From contig JAKAOF010000007.1 in the NCBI GenBank assembly GCA_021823345.1, forward strand, positions 1 to 58,799: DNA of 58,799 nt, read 5' to 3'. This document shows, piece by piece, positions 1 through 7,133 of this stretch (positions are counted from its first letter, which is position 1; the number at the start of each line of letters is the position of its first letter). Source of the stretch: Thermoplasmata archaeon (GTDB lineage Archaea; Thermoplasmatota; Thermoplasmata; Lutacidiplasmatales; UBA184). The notes beneath the pieces were generated by a model, which searched no databases, was not told where the DNA came from, and saw only the letters and a program-made list of their open reading frames with translations. The position numbers were made by a program, and so were the translations under genes.

Positions 1-149
1 ACACCAATTGACTTAAGGTCTTCGTAGAGTCTGGGGAGAAGTGCGCGATGGCTGGAGTCGCTTGTAGGGCGGGGAGATCTCAATGTTGGTGCTGCGGCCG
101 GCCCTCGACCCCCACCGCTTGATAACCACCCCTTCGCGCGATGGGGAAG

Positions 150-536
150 TCAGTGGAAAATGACCCCAGGAACTTTCTTCAGGTGAGGGTCGCTCGTATG
201 CAGCTCTGCCCGGTATCTCCGAGCTGTTGCGTAGATCAGGGCGTCAGAGAAATGCAGACCGAGAGACAAGCTGTAGTCTGCCGCTTCGAGTGCCAATTGG
301 TCATCGATCGGGACAAGTCGTGTCGCTCGAAGTGGCACCACCGCCTCCAGGGCGATAGCTTCCCCACGGATGGGTTTGAGTTTCTTGTAGACCTCGTAGA
401 CCGTAACAACTGACGTGACAATGTCCCTCGGAGCCGTGCTATCGATTACCCGGTCGTATTCGCTCGCCTTCGGTCCTTCGATCAATCGCTCCAGCCATCC
501 GAAGCTATCGATGCTCACAGGCTTGGAACTCTGCAC
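150..536 (-). CDS. vapC: VapC-like PIN-domain toxin ribonuclease
   Basis: A 128-residue PIN-domain protein, the usual size for a VapC toxin, which in this family is a Mg-dependent endoribonuclease acting on tRNA or rRNA. The acidic metal-binding residues are visible: D10 near the N-terminus, E48 (TVYEVYK), D98 (HFSDALIYATA) and D116 (HTSDPH). The start is a GTG (complement of 534-536), five bases after the stop of the upstream AbrB-type antitoxin gene, so the two form one operon. Base composition here is less GC-rich than in the rest of the window, which fits a mobile toxin-antitoxin module. Family assignment is firm; the RNA target cannot be read from sequence. Confidence 0.85.
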   Translation of the reverse strand: MQSSKPVSIDSFGWLERLIEGPKASEYDRVIDSTAPRDIVTSVVTVYEVYKKLKPIRGEAIALEAVVPLRATRLVPIDDQLALEAADYSLSLGLHFSDALIYATARRYRAELHTSDPHLKKVPGVIFH

Positions 537-541
537 AGGTC

Positions 542-769
542 TCAGGTCCTCTCGGCGTGATCCCGCAGGTCTCCCAGATCAAGCTCAAGCCCTCGGAGCA
601 TGCCCTTGGACTTCCCAAAGGCGAGCACAGGAACCAGGTGGACTACTCCATGCTTGACGATGACGGCCATCTTGTCCCCAGGATGAATGTGATTCTCCTG
701 ACGGACGCGTTCAGGGATCACGACCTGGTACTTGGAAGAGACTGTGACGGTCTCCATCGATTCGCTCAT
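542..769 (-). CDS. vapB: AbrB/SpoVT-type antitoxin (VapB-like)
   Basis: A 75-residue protein with an N-terminal swapped-hairpin AbrB DNA-binding domain (VTVSSKYQVVIPERVRQ, residues 8-24) and a short C-terminal tail that would bind the toxin. It lies directly upstream of the PIN-domain gene on the same strand, the standard antitoxin-first order. The role inferred from the family is to neutralise the toxin and to repress its own promoter. The ATG start (767-769) lies just downstream of a TATA-like box that overlaps a perfect 10-base palindrome, a plausible operator. Confidence 0.85.
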   Translation of the reverse strand: MSESMETVTVSSKYQVVIPERVRQENHIHPGDKMAVIVKHGVVHLVPVLAFGKSKGMLRGLELDLGDLRDHAERT

Positions 770-1096
770 CGTTCAACCAATGTCATATCGATATAAATGG
801 CTTTTGCACGTCTCGGTCGACGCCATAGTGACCAAGTGATCCAAGGGGGGTCAATTCGTGTAGATATTGGGCACGGGGGTTGGCGTGGGCCTATCCCGTC
901 CCTCCCCCTAGGAGACAAGCAGTGAAGGTCTCGCACGAGATAGGGGGACGCATACTCATCACGGGGTCCTCTGTCTCCAGAAAGAGCGCTCTCTAGCTCG
1001 CTACTTTCGAATGCATGGGACCCTTGCCGTTGACGGTGATGTCATTCGTGGGCTCGGCCGCGCGGTCGACCTAGAGTGGTCGCCCACTCCGCCGAG
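770..1096. other. Intergenic stretch without a convincing gene
   Basis: Apart from the vapBC promoter at its left edge, no open frame here has recognisable protein sequence, and no tRNA-like fold or tandem repeat was seen. It separates the VapBC pair from the degraded 3' end of the neighbouring surface-protein gene. Confidence 0.5.
784..797 (-). promoter_or_regulatory. vapBC promoter with overlapping palindrome
   Basis: On the minus strand CATTTATATCGATATGACA lies about 18-28 bases before the antitoxin ATG. TTTATATC resembles an archaeal TATA box, and ATATCGATAT (785-794) is a perfect palindrome overlapping it. That is where an autorepressing AbrB antitoxin would be expected to bind. Function is inferred. 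Confidence 0.45.
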
Positions 1097-2701
1097 TCAC
1101 CCACGAACGGTGGCAACGTGCGGACTACCGGTTCTTCTGAAACGAGGCCACCCTGAAGCGCTTCCTCGCTCGGACCCCCAACATCGCCATTTGTGGGGTC
1201 CGTGACAACATGTTCGATCTGGTCCTGTCTGGGCTCTTCGACCGGAAGATCTTCCAGAGCTCGAGTGGGCCACTAGTCCGGACTCGGTTGGCAGATTCCA
1301 CCAGTGACAACGGCTGCGGCAGCACACCCGAGAGAGAGAGCCTAAGCCCGGAACACAATCCGTACGTGGTCTCCTTTGGCCCAGGCCGCGAGCTTCGAGT
1401 TCGTGGATGCCGCTCTGCTCGTTATTCATCCCCTTTGGGGTAGGACGACCGGTTCTCAAGCGTCTCTGACGACGGTCGAGGAAGATAATGACGGCCATCA
1501 ACGCGACAGCGACCACGACCAACAGGAGCCAGATGACCAACTGCGGAATGTTAGACCCTGTGGAGGAGCAGGCAAGTCCTGGTTCTACAACAAGATTGGC
1601 TAAAGATCCGCCGGCAACATAAAGCCGATGGTTCGCGGTATCGAATGCCAAGGGTTCAGCGTCAAGGTTCCCCAGAAGGACAGGGGTGATGAAGGAGCCT
1701 ACGACCGCGTCAGAGGTAGCATTGACCTCGACAATGGAGGTGTTCTCTGATAGGAATAGCAGACCCGATTTCGGGTCCACAACCATACTCGACCCATACC
1801 AGGGCTGTGAAGCCAGCCCACTGACATTCCCTATCACTCTCCAAGTGTTCGCATTCAGAACGGTAACACCGAGTCCCCAAGGATTCATTCCGAATTTTTC
1901 TCCGGACAAGTATAGGTTGCGACTCACCGGATCGAAAGTGACATGTCCAGGAAAGAACCCAAGGGCAATGGTCCCTAATGTTGCCCCGGTCGAACCATTA
2001 AAGACCGACAAGTTCCCAGCATCTGTCCCGACAAACCAGTTTCCATCATCTGGGTCAAAGGCGGCACTAGGCGGAAGCATTGGTGCGTTGATACTGGTAT
2101 TGTTCCAGAGTTCGATGCTTCTGACGATCGCGTCCGAAGTGCCATTGACCCACGTCGCGTTAGAGAACCAAGTTTCATTGTTGGGTCCTCGGCGCTCAGA
2201 GCTGAGGGTGGAAAGGAGCAGGGAGTTTGTCGAAGAGTCGAACGCTATCGCCGAGGTATAGAAAGGGAACGTTTGGACGACATTTCCGCTTTGGGGCGAA
2301 AGGAACTCCGTGGAACCATTCAACCCTTCGGAGCTCGCAATCAACTGACCATTCAGCGGATCGACCCCTAAAGTAGTGTAGACCCCGAAGGAGGGATAGG
2401 GTTCGAAGTTACGGTCGGCCCCCGTCTCGTTGTCTACTGCATACGTTCCCAGGAGGGGAAAGGCGGGGGGGCTGTATCCGATGCCAAGCGCATAGACCTC
2501 CTCATTCTTGGCATCAAAGGTCATGTCGATTCCGTTGACCTCATTGGACGTGTTTGCAAGGATACAGTTTGGGAGCCCTGCGGAGTCGGTGGGTGTAACC
2601 GGATTTCCTGGAGCATGTGCAGAACCAAGAGCGCCCACGTCTAGAATCGCAACAGCTAACACCATAACTAAAGGAGTAAATCCAGACCGTGAGACAGCCA
2701 C
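1097..2701 (-). CDS. Membrane-anchored beta-propeller-like surface protein with abnormal C-terminal tail
   Basis: The open frame has 534 codons. A signal peptide spans about residues 1-30 (VMVLAVAILDVGALGSAHA). A YVTN/NHL-like repeat region follows to about residue 380, with recurring FDxxNxxLY/VDPxxGxLxxS units and many N-x-S/T sequons. A single C-terminal transmembrane helix (VIWLLLVVVAVALMAVIIF) then ends in a basic stop-transfer RRQRRLR. Proteins of this layout normally stop soon after that, but here about 110 more residues follow, rich in W, C, R and S, which look like out-of-frame translation. The true gene probably ended near 1430 and the rest is decay, or an old frameshift has removed the stop. 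Start is GTG (2699-2701). Likely a cell-surface protein of unknown ligand. Confidence 0.6.
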   Translation of the reverse strand: MAVSRSGFTPLVMVLAVAILDVGALGSAHAPGNPVTPTDSAGLPNCILANTSNEVNGIDMTFDAKNEEVYALGIGYSPPAFPLLGTYAVDNETGADRNFEPYPSFGVYTTLGVDPLNGQLIASSEGLNGSTEFLSPQSGNVVQTFPFYTSAIAFDSSTNSLLLSTLSSERRGPNNETWFSNATWVNGTSDAIVRSIELWNNTSINAPMLPPSAAFDPDDGNWFVGTDAGNLSVFNGSTGATLGTIALGFFPGHVTFDPVSRNLYLSGEKFGMNPWGLGVTVLNANTWRVIGNVSGLASQPWYGSSMVVDPKSGLLFLSENTSIVEVNATSDAVVGSFITPVLLGNLDAEPLAFDTANHRLYVAGGSLANLVVEPGLACSSTGSNIPQLVIWLLLVVVAVALMAVIIFLDRRQRRLRTGRPTPKGMNNEQSGIHELEARGLGQRRPRTDCVPGLGSLSRVCCRSRCHWWNLPTESGLVAHSSSGRSSGRRAQTGPDRTCCHGPHKWRCWGSERGSASGWPRFRRTGSPHVATVRG

Positions 2702-2999
2702 AGGATTTCAAAAAAGAGCGAGGATGAAAGCTTTGGGGGGCGCCATGGTTTCAAACGACGGGAGGTCAAGGCTGGCCCCTCCCCCGAAGCCATCCGGAGT
2801 GTAGCCAGAGCTTCGAGGGAGCGACCACCCTCCGATTGAAGAAATAGGGGGAGGCGGATTGGTCATGTCGGTAGCATTCGTAACCAAACTGCAGTACCCA
2901 ACGCCGGGTACCTTGAGCCGGGGCGTGAGAGCGGGCGAGCCGGAAGACTTGGCCGTGCCGTGTGCTATTGACGATCTTCCGTGGGAGCTTTGTCGACCA
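2702..2999. other. Intergenic stretch, no gene seen
   Basis: Between the surface-protein start and the exonuclease stop there is no supported gene. The minus-strand sequence just before the surface-protein start (CTCTTTTTTGAAATCC) may hold its promoter. Nothing else was recognised. Confidence 0.4.
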
Positions 3000-3779
3000 T
3001 CACCACCGCCGCAGCATCTCCGTCACGGCGTGTTCCATGAGCACTTCCAAGTTCACCGTGTCAGCGCGGTTGTAGGCGACCAGCCGTTCCAGGGCCCCCT
3101 TCACTCCGCGGCAGTGCTGGTACCAGAGGTGGATGGCCTCGAGGCCGTCGATGCCCTCCACTCCCGCGCGGTCTCCCAGCTGGAGCTGCCGCTCGATCGA
3201 CTTCAATCCTCCGCGCAACCCTTGTCGCTGGAAGACCCACCTCAGGTCCACGTGGACCGGCGGGAACTGTAGCTCGGGGAAATGGGCGGCCAGGAACGGG
3301 ACATCGAACTGGGAGCCATTGAACGTCACGAGGAGAGCGAAGGGACGAAGGACGCTTCCGAGCTCCTCGAGGTCCTCTCCCTGCACGAGGGTCCGGGTCG
3401 TTCCTCCCCCGTGGACGGTCACGCAAGTGACGACCCCATAGCTGGGGCTGAAGGAGGTGGTCTCGATATCGAGGAACGCGGTGCGCTCGCGGAAATCGGG
3501 ATACATCCTCCAGTGCTCTCGGGAGGGAACGGTCCCGGCGAAGTAGGCGGCGTTGCCCGTTCGGAGCGCCTCCTCACTGAACTGGAGTTCGTCCCGGATC
3601 TGGGCGAGGTGCCCGGCGGACATCCCGGGAAACTCCTCTCGCTTGGCCAGGTCCGACCAGTCGTGGATCCCGGCCTCCCAGAGGTGGGTCTCGATCTTCT
3701 CGCCCACGCCCGGGAGGTGCTGGAAGGTGGCGCGAAGGGGGGACGGCGACCCTCGGTTCCCCACCTCCCCGGAGCGCAT
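3000..3779 (-). CDS. HhH plus RNase H-like exonuclease (YprB-type DEDD fold)
   Basis: 259 residues. The N-terminus (about 18-60) carries a helix-hairpin-helix-like segment (HLPGVGEKIETHLWEAGI) for non-specific DNA binding. From about residue 95 there is a DEDD 3'-5' exonuclease fold of the YprB/RNase_H_2 type: FLDIETT supplies the first D and E, TFNGSQFDVPFL the second D, and YNRADTVNL the last acidic motif. Archaeal members are annotated as predicted exonucleases; the substrate is untested. It is on the same strand as the dch-like gene, 106 bases downstream of that gene's stop, so it may or may not share its transcript. The ATG start is supported by the complete HhH segment. Confidence 0.75.
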   Translation of the reverse strand: MRSGEVGNRGSPSPLRATFQHLPGVGEKIETHLWEAGIHDWSDLAKREEFPGMSAGHLAQIRDELQFSEEALRTGNAAYFAGTVPSREHWRMYPDFRERTAFLDIETTSFSPSYGVVTCVTVHGGGTTRTLVQGEDLEELGSVLRPFALLVTFNGSQFDVPFLAAHFPELQFPPVHVDLRWVFQRQGLRGGLKSIERQLQLGDRAGVEGIDGLEAIHLWYQHCRGVKGALERLVAYNRADTVNLEVLMEHAVTEMLRRW

Positions 3780-3885
3780 GCCGGTCCCAACCGCGGTGGA
3801 CTAGAAAACGGTGGCCCCGCCTAGTTTCCCTCAGCTAAGAGGAATTCCTCGGAACGACGTCCGGGGGAGGTACCCCCGCCCACCG

Positions 3886-4644
3886 TCAGCGGTCTTTCCA
3901 CCGGGCGGGTCGCTTCTCCAGGAAGGCGCGGAGTCCTTCGGTCGCGTCTTCCGTGGACATGAGGTCCTCGAGGTAGAGACGTGTCGCCCGCGCCCGGGCC
4001 TCTCCCCAGTGCACCGCGAGACCCTCCCGGATGGCCCGCTTTGCGAGGCCGAGCACCGCGAGGCTGGAGCGGGCGAGCACCGTGGCCGTGGCGGCGACGG
4101 TCGACTCGAGCTTCCCTTCGGCCACCACCTGGCTCACCGCGCCCATCCGTTGCGCCTCAAGCGCCGAGACCGGGCGTGGGTCCAACAGCAACCGGTAGGC
4201 ATTCTGGAGTCCGCAGATCCGGGGATAGAGCGCCGCACCCACGGGAGGGAAGACCCCGACCGCCACCTCGGGCTGACCGAACTGGGCGCCCTCCGTGGCG
4301 AGCACGAGGTCGCAGGAGAGCGCCAACTCCATCCCGCCGCCGAGGCACTTCCCGTCGACCGCGGCGAGGGTGGGCTTGGGGTACGTGACGAGCCGGCCGC
4401 ACAGGTCGACGAAGCTTTCGATCATCGTCCGGAAGTCCGGGGGAAGGTGCTCACCGACATCGGCCCCGGCGCTGAACACCCGGGGGATCTTCGACGAGAG
4501 CACGACCACGCGGGTCCGGGGGTCCTCCGCGAGGGCGGTGAGCTCGGTATGGAGCTGGGCGATGAGCTTCTGGTTGAGGATGTTGAGCGGAGGGTGGTGG
4601 AGGGCGAGGTACGCGACGCCGTCCTGCGTGGATCGTTCGATCAC
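3886..4644 (-). CDS. dch: Dienoyl-CoA hydratase-like crotonase (DCH/BamR-like)
   Basis: A 252-residue crotonase-fold enzyme. FSAGADVGEHLPP (about 59-71) and KCLGGGMELALSCDLV (about 100-115) form the CoA-binding/oxyanion part, and GQPEVAVGVFPPVGAAL follows. These segments resemble the cyclohexa-1,5-diene-1-carbonyl-CoA hydratase of anaerobic benzoate degraders more than generic enoyl-CoA hydratases, notably the GA-V-EH-P and GVF-P patterns. DCH adds water to the diene produced by benzoyl-CoA reductase. The GTG start overlaps the stop of the had-like gene (GTGA), so the two are translationally coupled. Substrate is inferred from resemblance plus context; a generic enoyl-CoA hydratase remains possible. 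Confidence 0.7.
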   Translation of the reverse strand: MIERSTQDGVAYLALHHPPLNILNQKLIAQLHTELTALAEDPRTRVVVLSSKIPRVFSAGADVGEHLPPDFRTMIESFVDLCGRLVTYPKPTLAAVDGKCLGGGMELALSCDLVLATEGAQFGQPEVAVGVFPPVGAALYPRICGLQNAYRLLLDPRPVSALEAQRMGAVSQVVAEGKLESTVAATATVLARSSLAVLGLAKRAIREGLAVHWGEARARATRLYLEDLMSTEDATEGLRAFLEKRPARWKDR

Positions 4645-5705
4645 GGTCCGAAGACGGCCACTTGGCGACCGAGGGCCTTCCCGTGCTCGAGGTTGGCGAG
4701 GGCGTCATTGATCTCCTCCAAGCGGAAACGCGCACTGATGAGGGGGGCCAACTGGAGACGTCCTTCGCGGACCATCTTCAGGATGACCGGGTACTCGGCC
4801 GACCGGCAGCCGAGGGATCCGATGATCGATATCTCCCGGAACATGACGCGGTTGACCCGGAGCGTCCAGTCCTCCTCGCTGTAGCCGACGGTCACGAGGC
4901 GCCCTCCGGGGCGTACGGATTCGAACGCGCTCTGGAGCACATCGGGACGGCCCACCACTTCGAAGGCGGCATCTACCCCGCCGCCGGTCAGTTTCCGGAT
5001 CTTCTTGGGAACCTCCCCCTGGGCCGGGTTGAGCGTTTCCCGGGCGCCCAGGGCCTTGGCGAGGGCGAGCTTCTCCTCGCTGACGTCGACCGCGATCACC
5101 GAGGCCCCGAACGCGGCGGCCGACTGCACGGCGTTGAGTCCCACTCCACCACACCCGAAGACGGCGACGTTCTCCCCGGCCCGTACCTGGGCCCGGTTCT
5201 TGACGGCATGGAACGGGGTGGACAGCGCATCGGCGACGAGGGCGCTCTCGACGAGGGGAAGACCCTCGGGCAGCGGCACCACGTACGCGGCCGGCGCGGT
5301 GACGTACTCGGCGAAGCCACCATCCCGGTGGTTGCCGAACATCGTCATGCGTTCGCAGATGTTGTCCCGGCCCGTGCGGCAGGGGATGCACTGGCCGCAG
5401 GAGACGACGGCGGGCACGAGGACAGGGTCCCCGACGTGGATCCCCTCCACCTCGGGTCCGAGCGACTCCACGGTGCCCGAGATCTCATGGCCCAGGGTCA
5501 CCGGGGGACTACGGAAGGTCGGAGTGCCGTGGAGGTAGTGCAGGTCGGTGGCGCAGATGCCGCAGGCGGCGGTGCGGACGAGCACCTCTCCCGCTCGGGG
5601 CTCGGGGCGGGGGATCTCCTCCACCACCAGCCGCTGCTCGGGGGAGAGCACGCCGTGCTTCGGAACGAACCCGGAGGGAAGACCGTGGAAACGGGCGGCC
5701 CTCAT
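4641..5705 (-). CDS. had: Zinc alcohol dehydrogenase, 6-hydroxycyclohexenecarbonyl-CoA dehydrogenase-like
   Basis: A 354-residue medium-chain zinc dehydrogenase. The catalytic-zinc motifs CGICATDLHY (about 46-55) and GHE are present, as is the structural-zinc lobe CGQCIPCRTGRDNIC (C-x2-C-x2-C-x7-C). The NAD(P) Rossmann motif is VFGCGGVGL. The stretch from VLVPAVVSCGQC to GNHRDGGFAEYV resembles 6-hydroxycyclohex-1-ene-1-carbonyl-CoA dehydrogenase (HAD/BamQ), which makes the 6-oxo compound. The gene sits between oah-like and dch-like genes with 4-base ATGA and GTGA overlaps, the partners expected for HAD. The family is certain and the substrate inferred; an unrelated secondary-alcohol dehydrogenase is the alternative. 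Confidence 0.65.
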   Translation of the reverse strand: MRAARFHGLPSGFVPKHGVLSPEQRLVVEEIPRPEPRAGEVLVRTAACGICATDLHYLHGTPTFRSPPVTLGHEISGTVESLGPEVEGIHVGDPVLVPAVVSCGQCIPCRTGRDNICERMTMFGNHRDGGFAEYVTAPAAYVVPLPEGLPLVESALVADALSTPFHAVKNRAQVRAGENVAVFGCGGVGLNAVQSAAAFGASVIAVDVSEEKLALAKALGARETLNPAQGEVPKKIRKLTGGGVDAAFEVVGRPDVLQSAFESVRPGGRLVTVGYSEEDWTLRVNRVMFREISIIGSLGCRSAEYPVILKMVREGRLQLAPLISARFRLEEINDALANLEHGKALGRQVAVFGP

Positions 5706-6655
5706 AGGGTCGTGGGGGTGAGCTGGTTTCCGCAGTGCAGGCAGTAGAGCGACTGGCTCGGCAGGTACTCGGTGCCGCACTTGGGACACTGCGCGGAGGC
5801 GGGCCCGAACGGATAGTGGGGGTCCATCCCCTTCGACATCTTGTCCCGGATCGCCCGGTACCGGCGTGGCCGCTTCTCGCGGAAGGCGGTCAGGCCCTCC
5901 ATCGGCTCCATCGAGCCGACGTTGAGGGCGAAGAACTCCTTGGCGTGCTCCCAGGTCGGTGCCCAGACGAAATCCTTCCACCAGTTGAGGTGGACCTTGA
6001 AGTAGTGCACGCTGGTCGGCGAGAGCTCGAGCATCCGGTCGATGTAGGACTTCACGGCGGCATCGAGCTTCGCCCGGGGGACCACATCGTTCACGATCCC
6101 CCATTCCTTCGCCTTCGTCGCGGTGATCTCGCTCGAGAGCATCACGAGCTCGGCGGTGTGCTTCAGTCCGGCGTGAAGGGGGAGCCACTGGGAGAGACCT
6201 CCGATCGAGGTCATCCCCACCCGCGGTCCGGGAGAGAGCACCCGGGCCTCCTCCGTCGCGATCGCGAGATCGCTCGCGGCGACGAACTCGAGCCCGCCGC
6301 CCGCGACGGTCCCGTTGATGCGGCAGATGACCGGCTTCCCGCAGTGGAGGATGATGCTCATGAACCGGCCGTAGATCTCGCCCCAGTTCCACCAGTCGTT
6401 GGGCTTGCGACCGTAGGTGCTGCGATATTCATCGACGTTGCCGCCGGTACAGAAGGCCTTCTCGCCGGCCCCGGTCAGGACGATGAACTGGACGTCGTCG
6501 TCCCACATCGCGTCCTCGAAGGCCTGGACGAGTTCCCGCAAGGTCGACAGGAGGTAGGAGTTCTGCTGGGACTCCCGGTTGATCGTGATGAGGACCGTGT
6601 GGTCGTGCCAACCCTTCTCGTATAGTATGTCGTTGAACTTGCGTTTTTCCGTCAT
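5702..6655 (-). CDS. oah: OAH/BamA-like ring-opening hydrolase with C-terminal zinc ribbon
   Basis: A 317-residue crotonase-family protein. AFCTGGNVDEY (68-77), ILHCGKPVICRINGTVAGGGLE (102-123) and WWKDFVWAPTWEHAKEFFALN (225-245) closely follow the patterns of 6-oxocyclohex-1-ene-1-carbonyl-CoA hydrolase (OAH/BamA), which hydrates and opens the ring to 3-hydroxypimelyl-CoA. Two differences stand out. The long insertion found in classical OAH after about residue 190 is missing, and residues 290-308 form a C-terminal zinc ribbon (CPKC...CLHC). The ATG overlaps the MaoC stop (ATGA), and its stop overlaps the had-like start. Ring cleavage is inferred; a hydratase on another dicarboxylate-type CoA ester is possible. 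Confidence 0.65.
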   Translation of the reverse strand: MTEKRKFNDILYEKGWHDHTVLITINRESQQNSYLLSTLRELVQAFEDAMWDDDVQFIVLTGAGEKAFCTGGNVDEYRSTYGRKPNDWWNWGEIYGRFMSIILHCGKPVICRINGTVAGGGLEFVAASDLAIATEEARVLSPGPRVGMTSIGGLSQWLPLHAGLKHTAELVMLSSEITATKAKEWGIVNDVVPRAKLDAAVKSYIDRMLELSPTSVHYFKVHLNWWKDFVWAPTWEHAKEFFALNVGSMEPMEGLTAFREKRPRRYRAIRDKMSKGMDPHYPFGPASAQCPKCGTEYLPSQSLYCLHCGNQLTPTTL

Positions 6656-7119
6656 GGGGACCTTGCGGTGGGCTCGACAGTGAAACGCTTCTTAAGCAAC
6701 ACCGTGCGGCGGAATTCGACCACGACCTCCTGGTTATTGTCCCGGACCTGGTCCCGGTAAACGACGAGGCCCGCGTCGGGGCGGGAGCGCAGGGACTTGA
6801 CCTCCAGGACCTCCGTGTGCAGCCGCAAGGTGTCCCCGGGATAGATCGGCTTGCGGAACTTCATCTCCTCGAGCGAGACGAGCGCAAGGAGGGAGTCCCG
6901 GGTGATCCCCTCGGTGGACCAGAGCCCCAGCGCGAGGGACACGGTGAGGAGCCCGTGGGCGATGGGTCGGCCGAAGGGCGTGGCCCGGGCGAACTCGGGA
7001 TCCAAGTGCACCGGGTTAAAGTCCCCGGTGATCTCGGCGAACTTCCGGACGTCCTCCGCGGTGACGGTGCGGGCCGGGGTGTCGAAGACGTCCCCGGCGT
7101 GCAGGTCCTCGAGGTACAT
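6652..7119 (-). CDS. MaoC-like hot-dog enoyl-CoA hydratase
   Basis: 155 residues with a single hot-dog fold. The MaoC signature is visible as ITGDFNPVHLDPEFA followed by PIAHGLLTVSL, giving the catalytic Asp and His of R-specific hydratases. KPIYPGDTLRLHTEVLEV is the conserved following strand pair. The ATG at 7117-7119 is 14 bases after the MMPL stop, and the gene's TGA overlaps the next ATG. Placement before the oah-had-dch-like genes suggests it hydrates an acyl-CoA intermediate of the same route, for example a later beta-oxidation step. The exact substrate is unknown. Confidence 0.8.
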   Translation of the reverse strand: MYLEDLHAGDVFDTPARTVTAEDVRKFAEITGDFNPVHLDPEFARATPFGRPIAHGLLTVSLALGLWSTEGITRDSLLALVSLEEMKFRKPIYPGDTLRLHTEVLEVKSLRSRPDAGLVVYRDQVRDNNQEVVVEFRRTVLLKKRFTVEPTARSP

Positions 7120-7133
7120 GGAGCGCACCCGGG

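Noticed and set aside
1125-1443. Short frames on both strands near 1.1-1.4 kb as separate genes
   Set aside because: None has a domain, good start context or native codon usage.
4641-6392. A longer 583-codon dehydrogenase start reaching into the OAH-like gene
   Set aside because: The extra N-terminal part is Arg/Pro-rich and antisense-like; the ATG at 5703-5705 begins the dehydrogenase fold and overlaps the previous stop.
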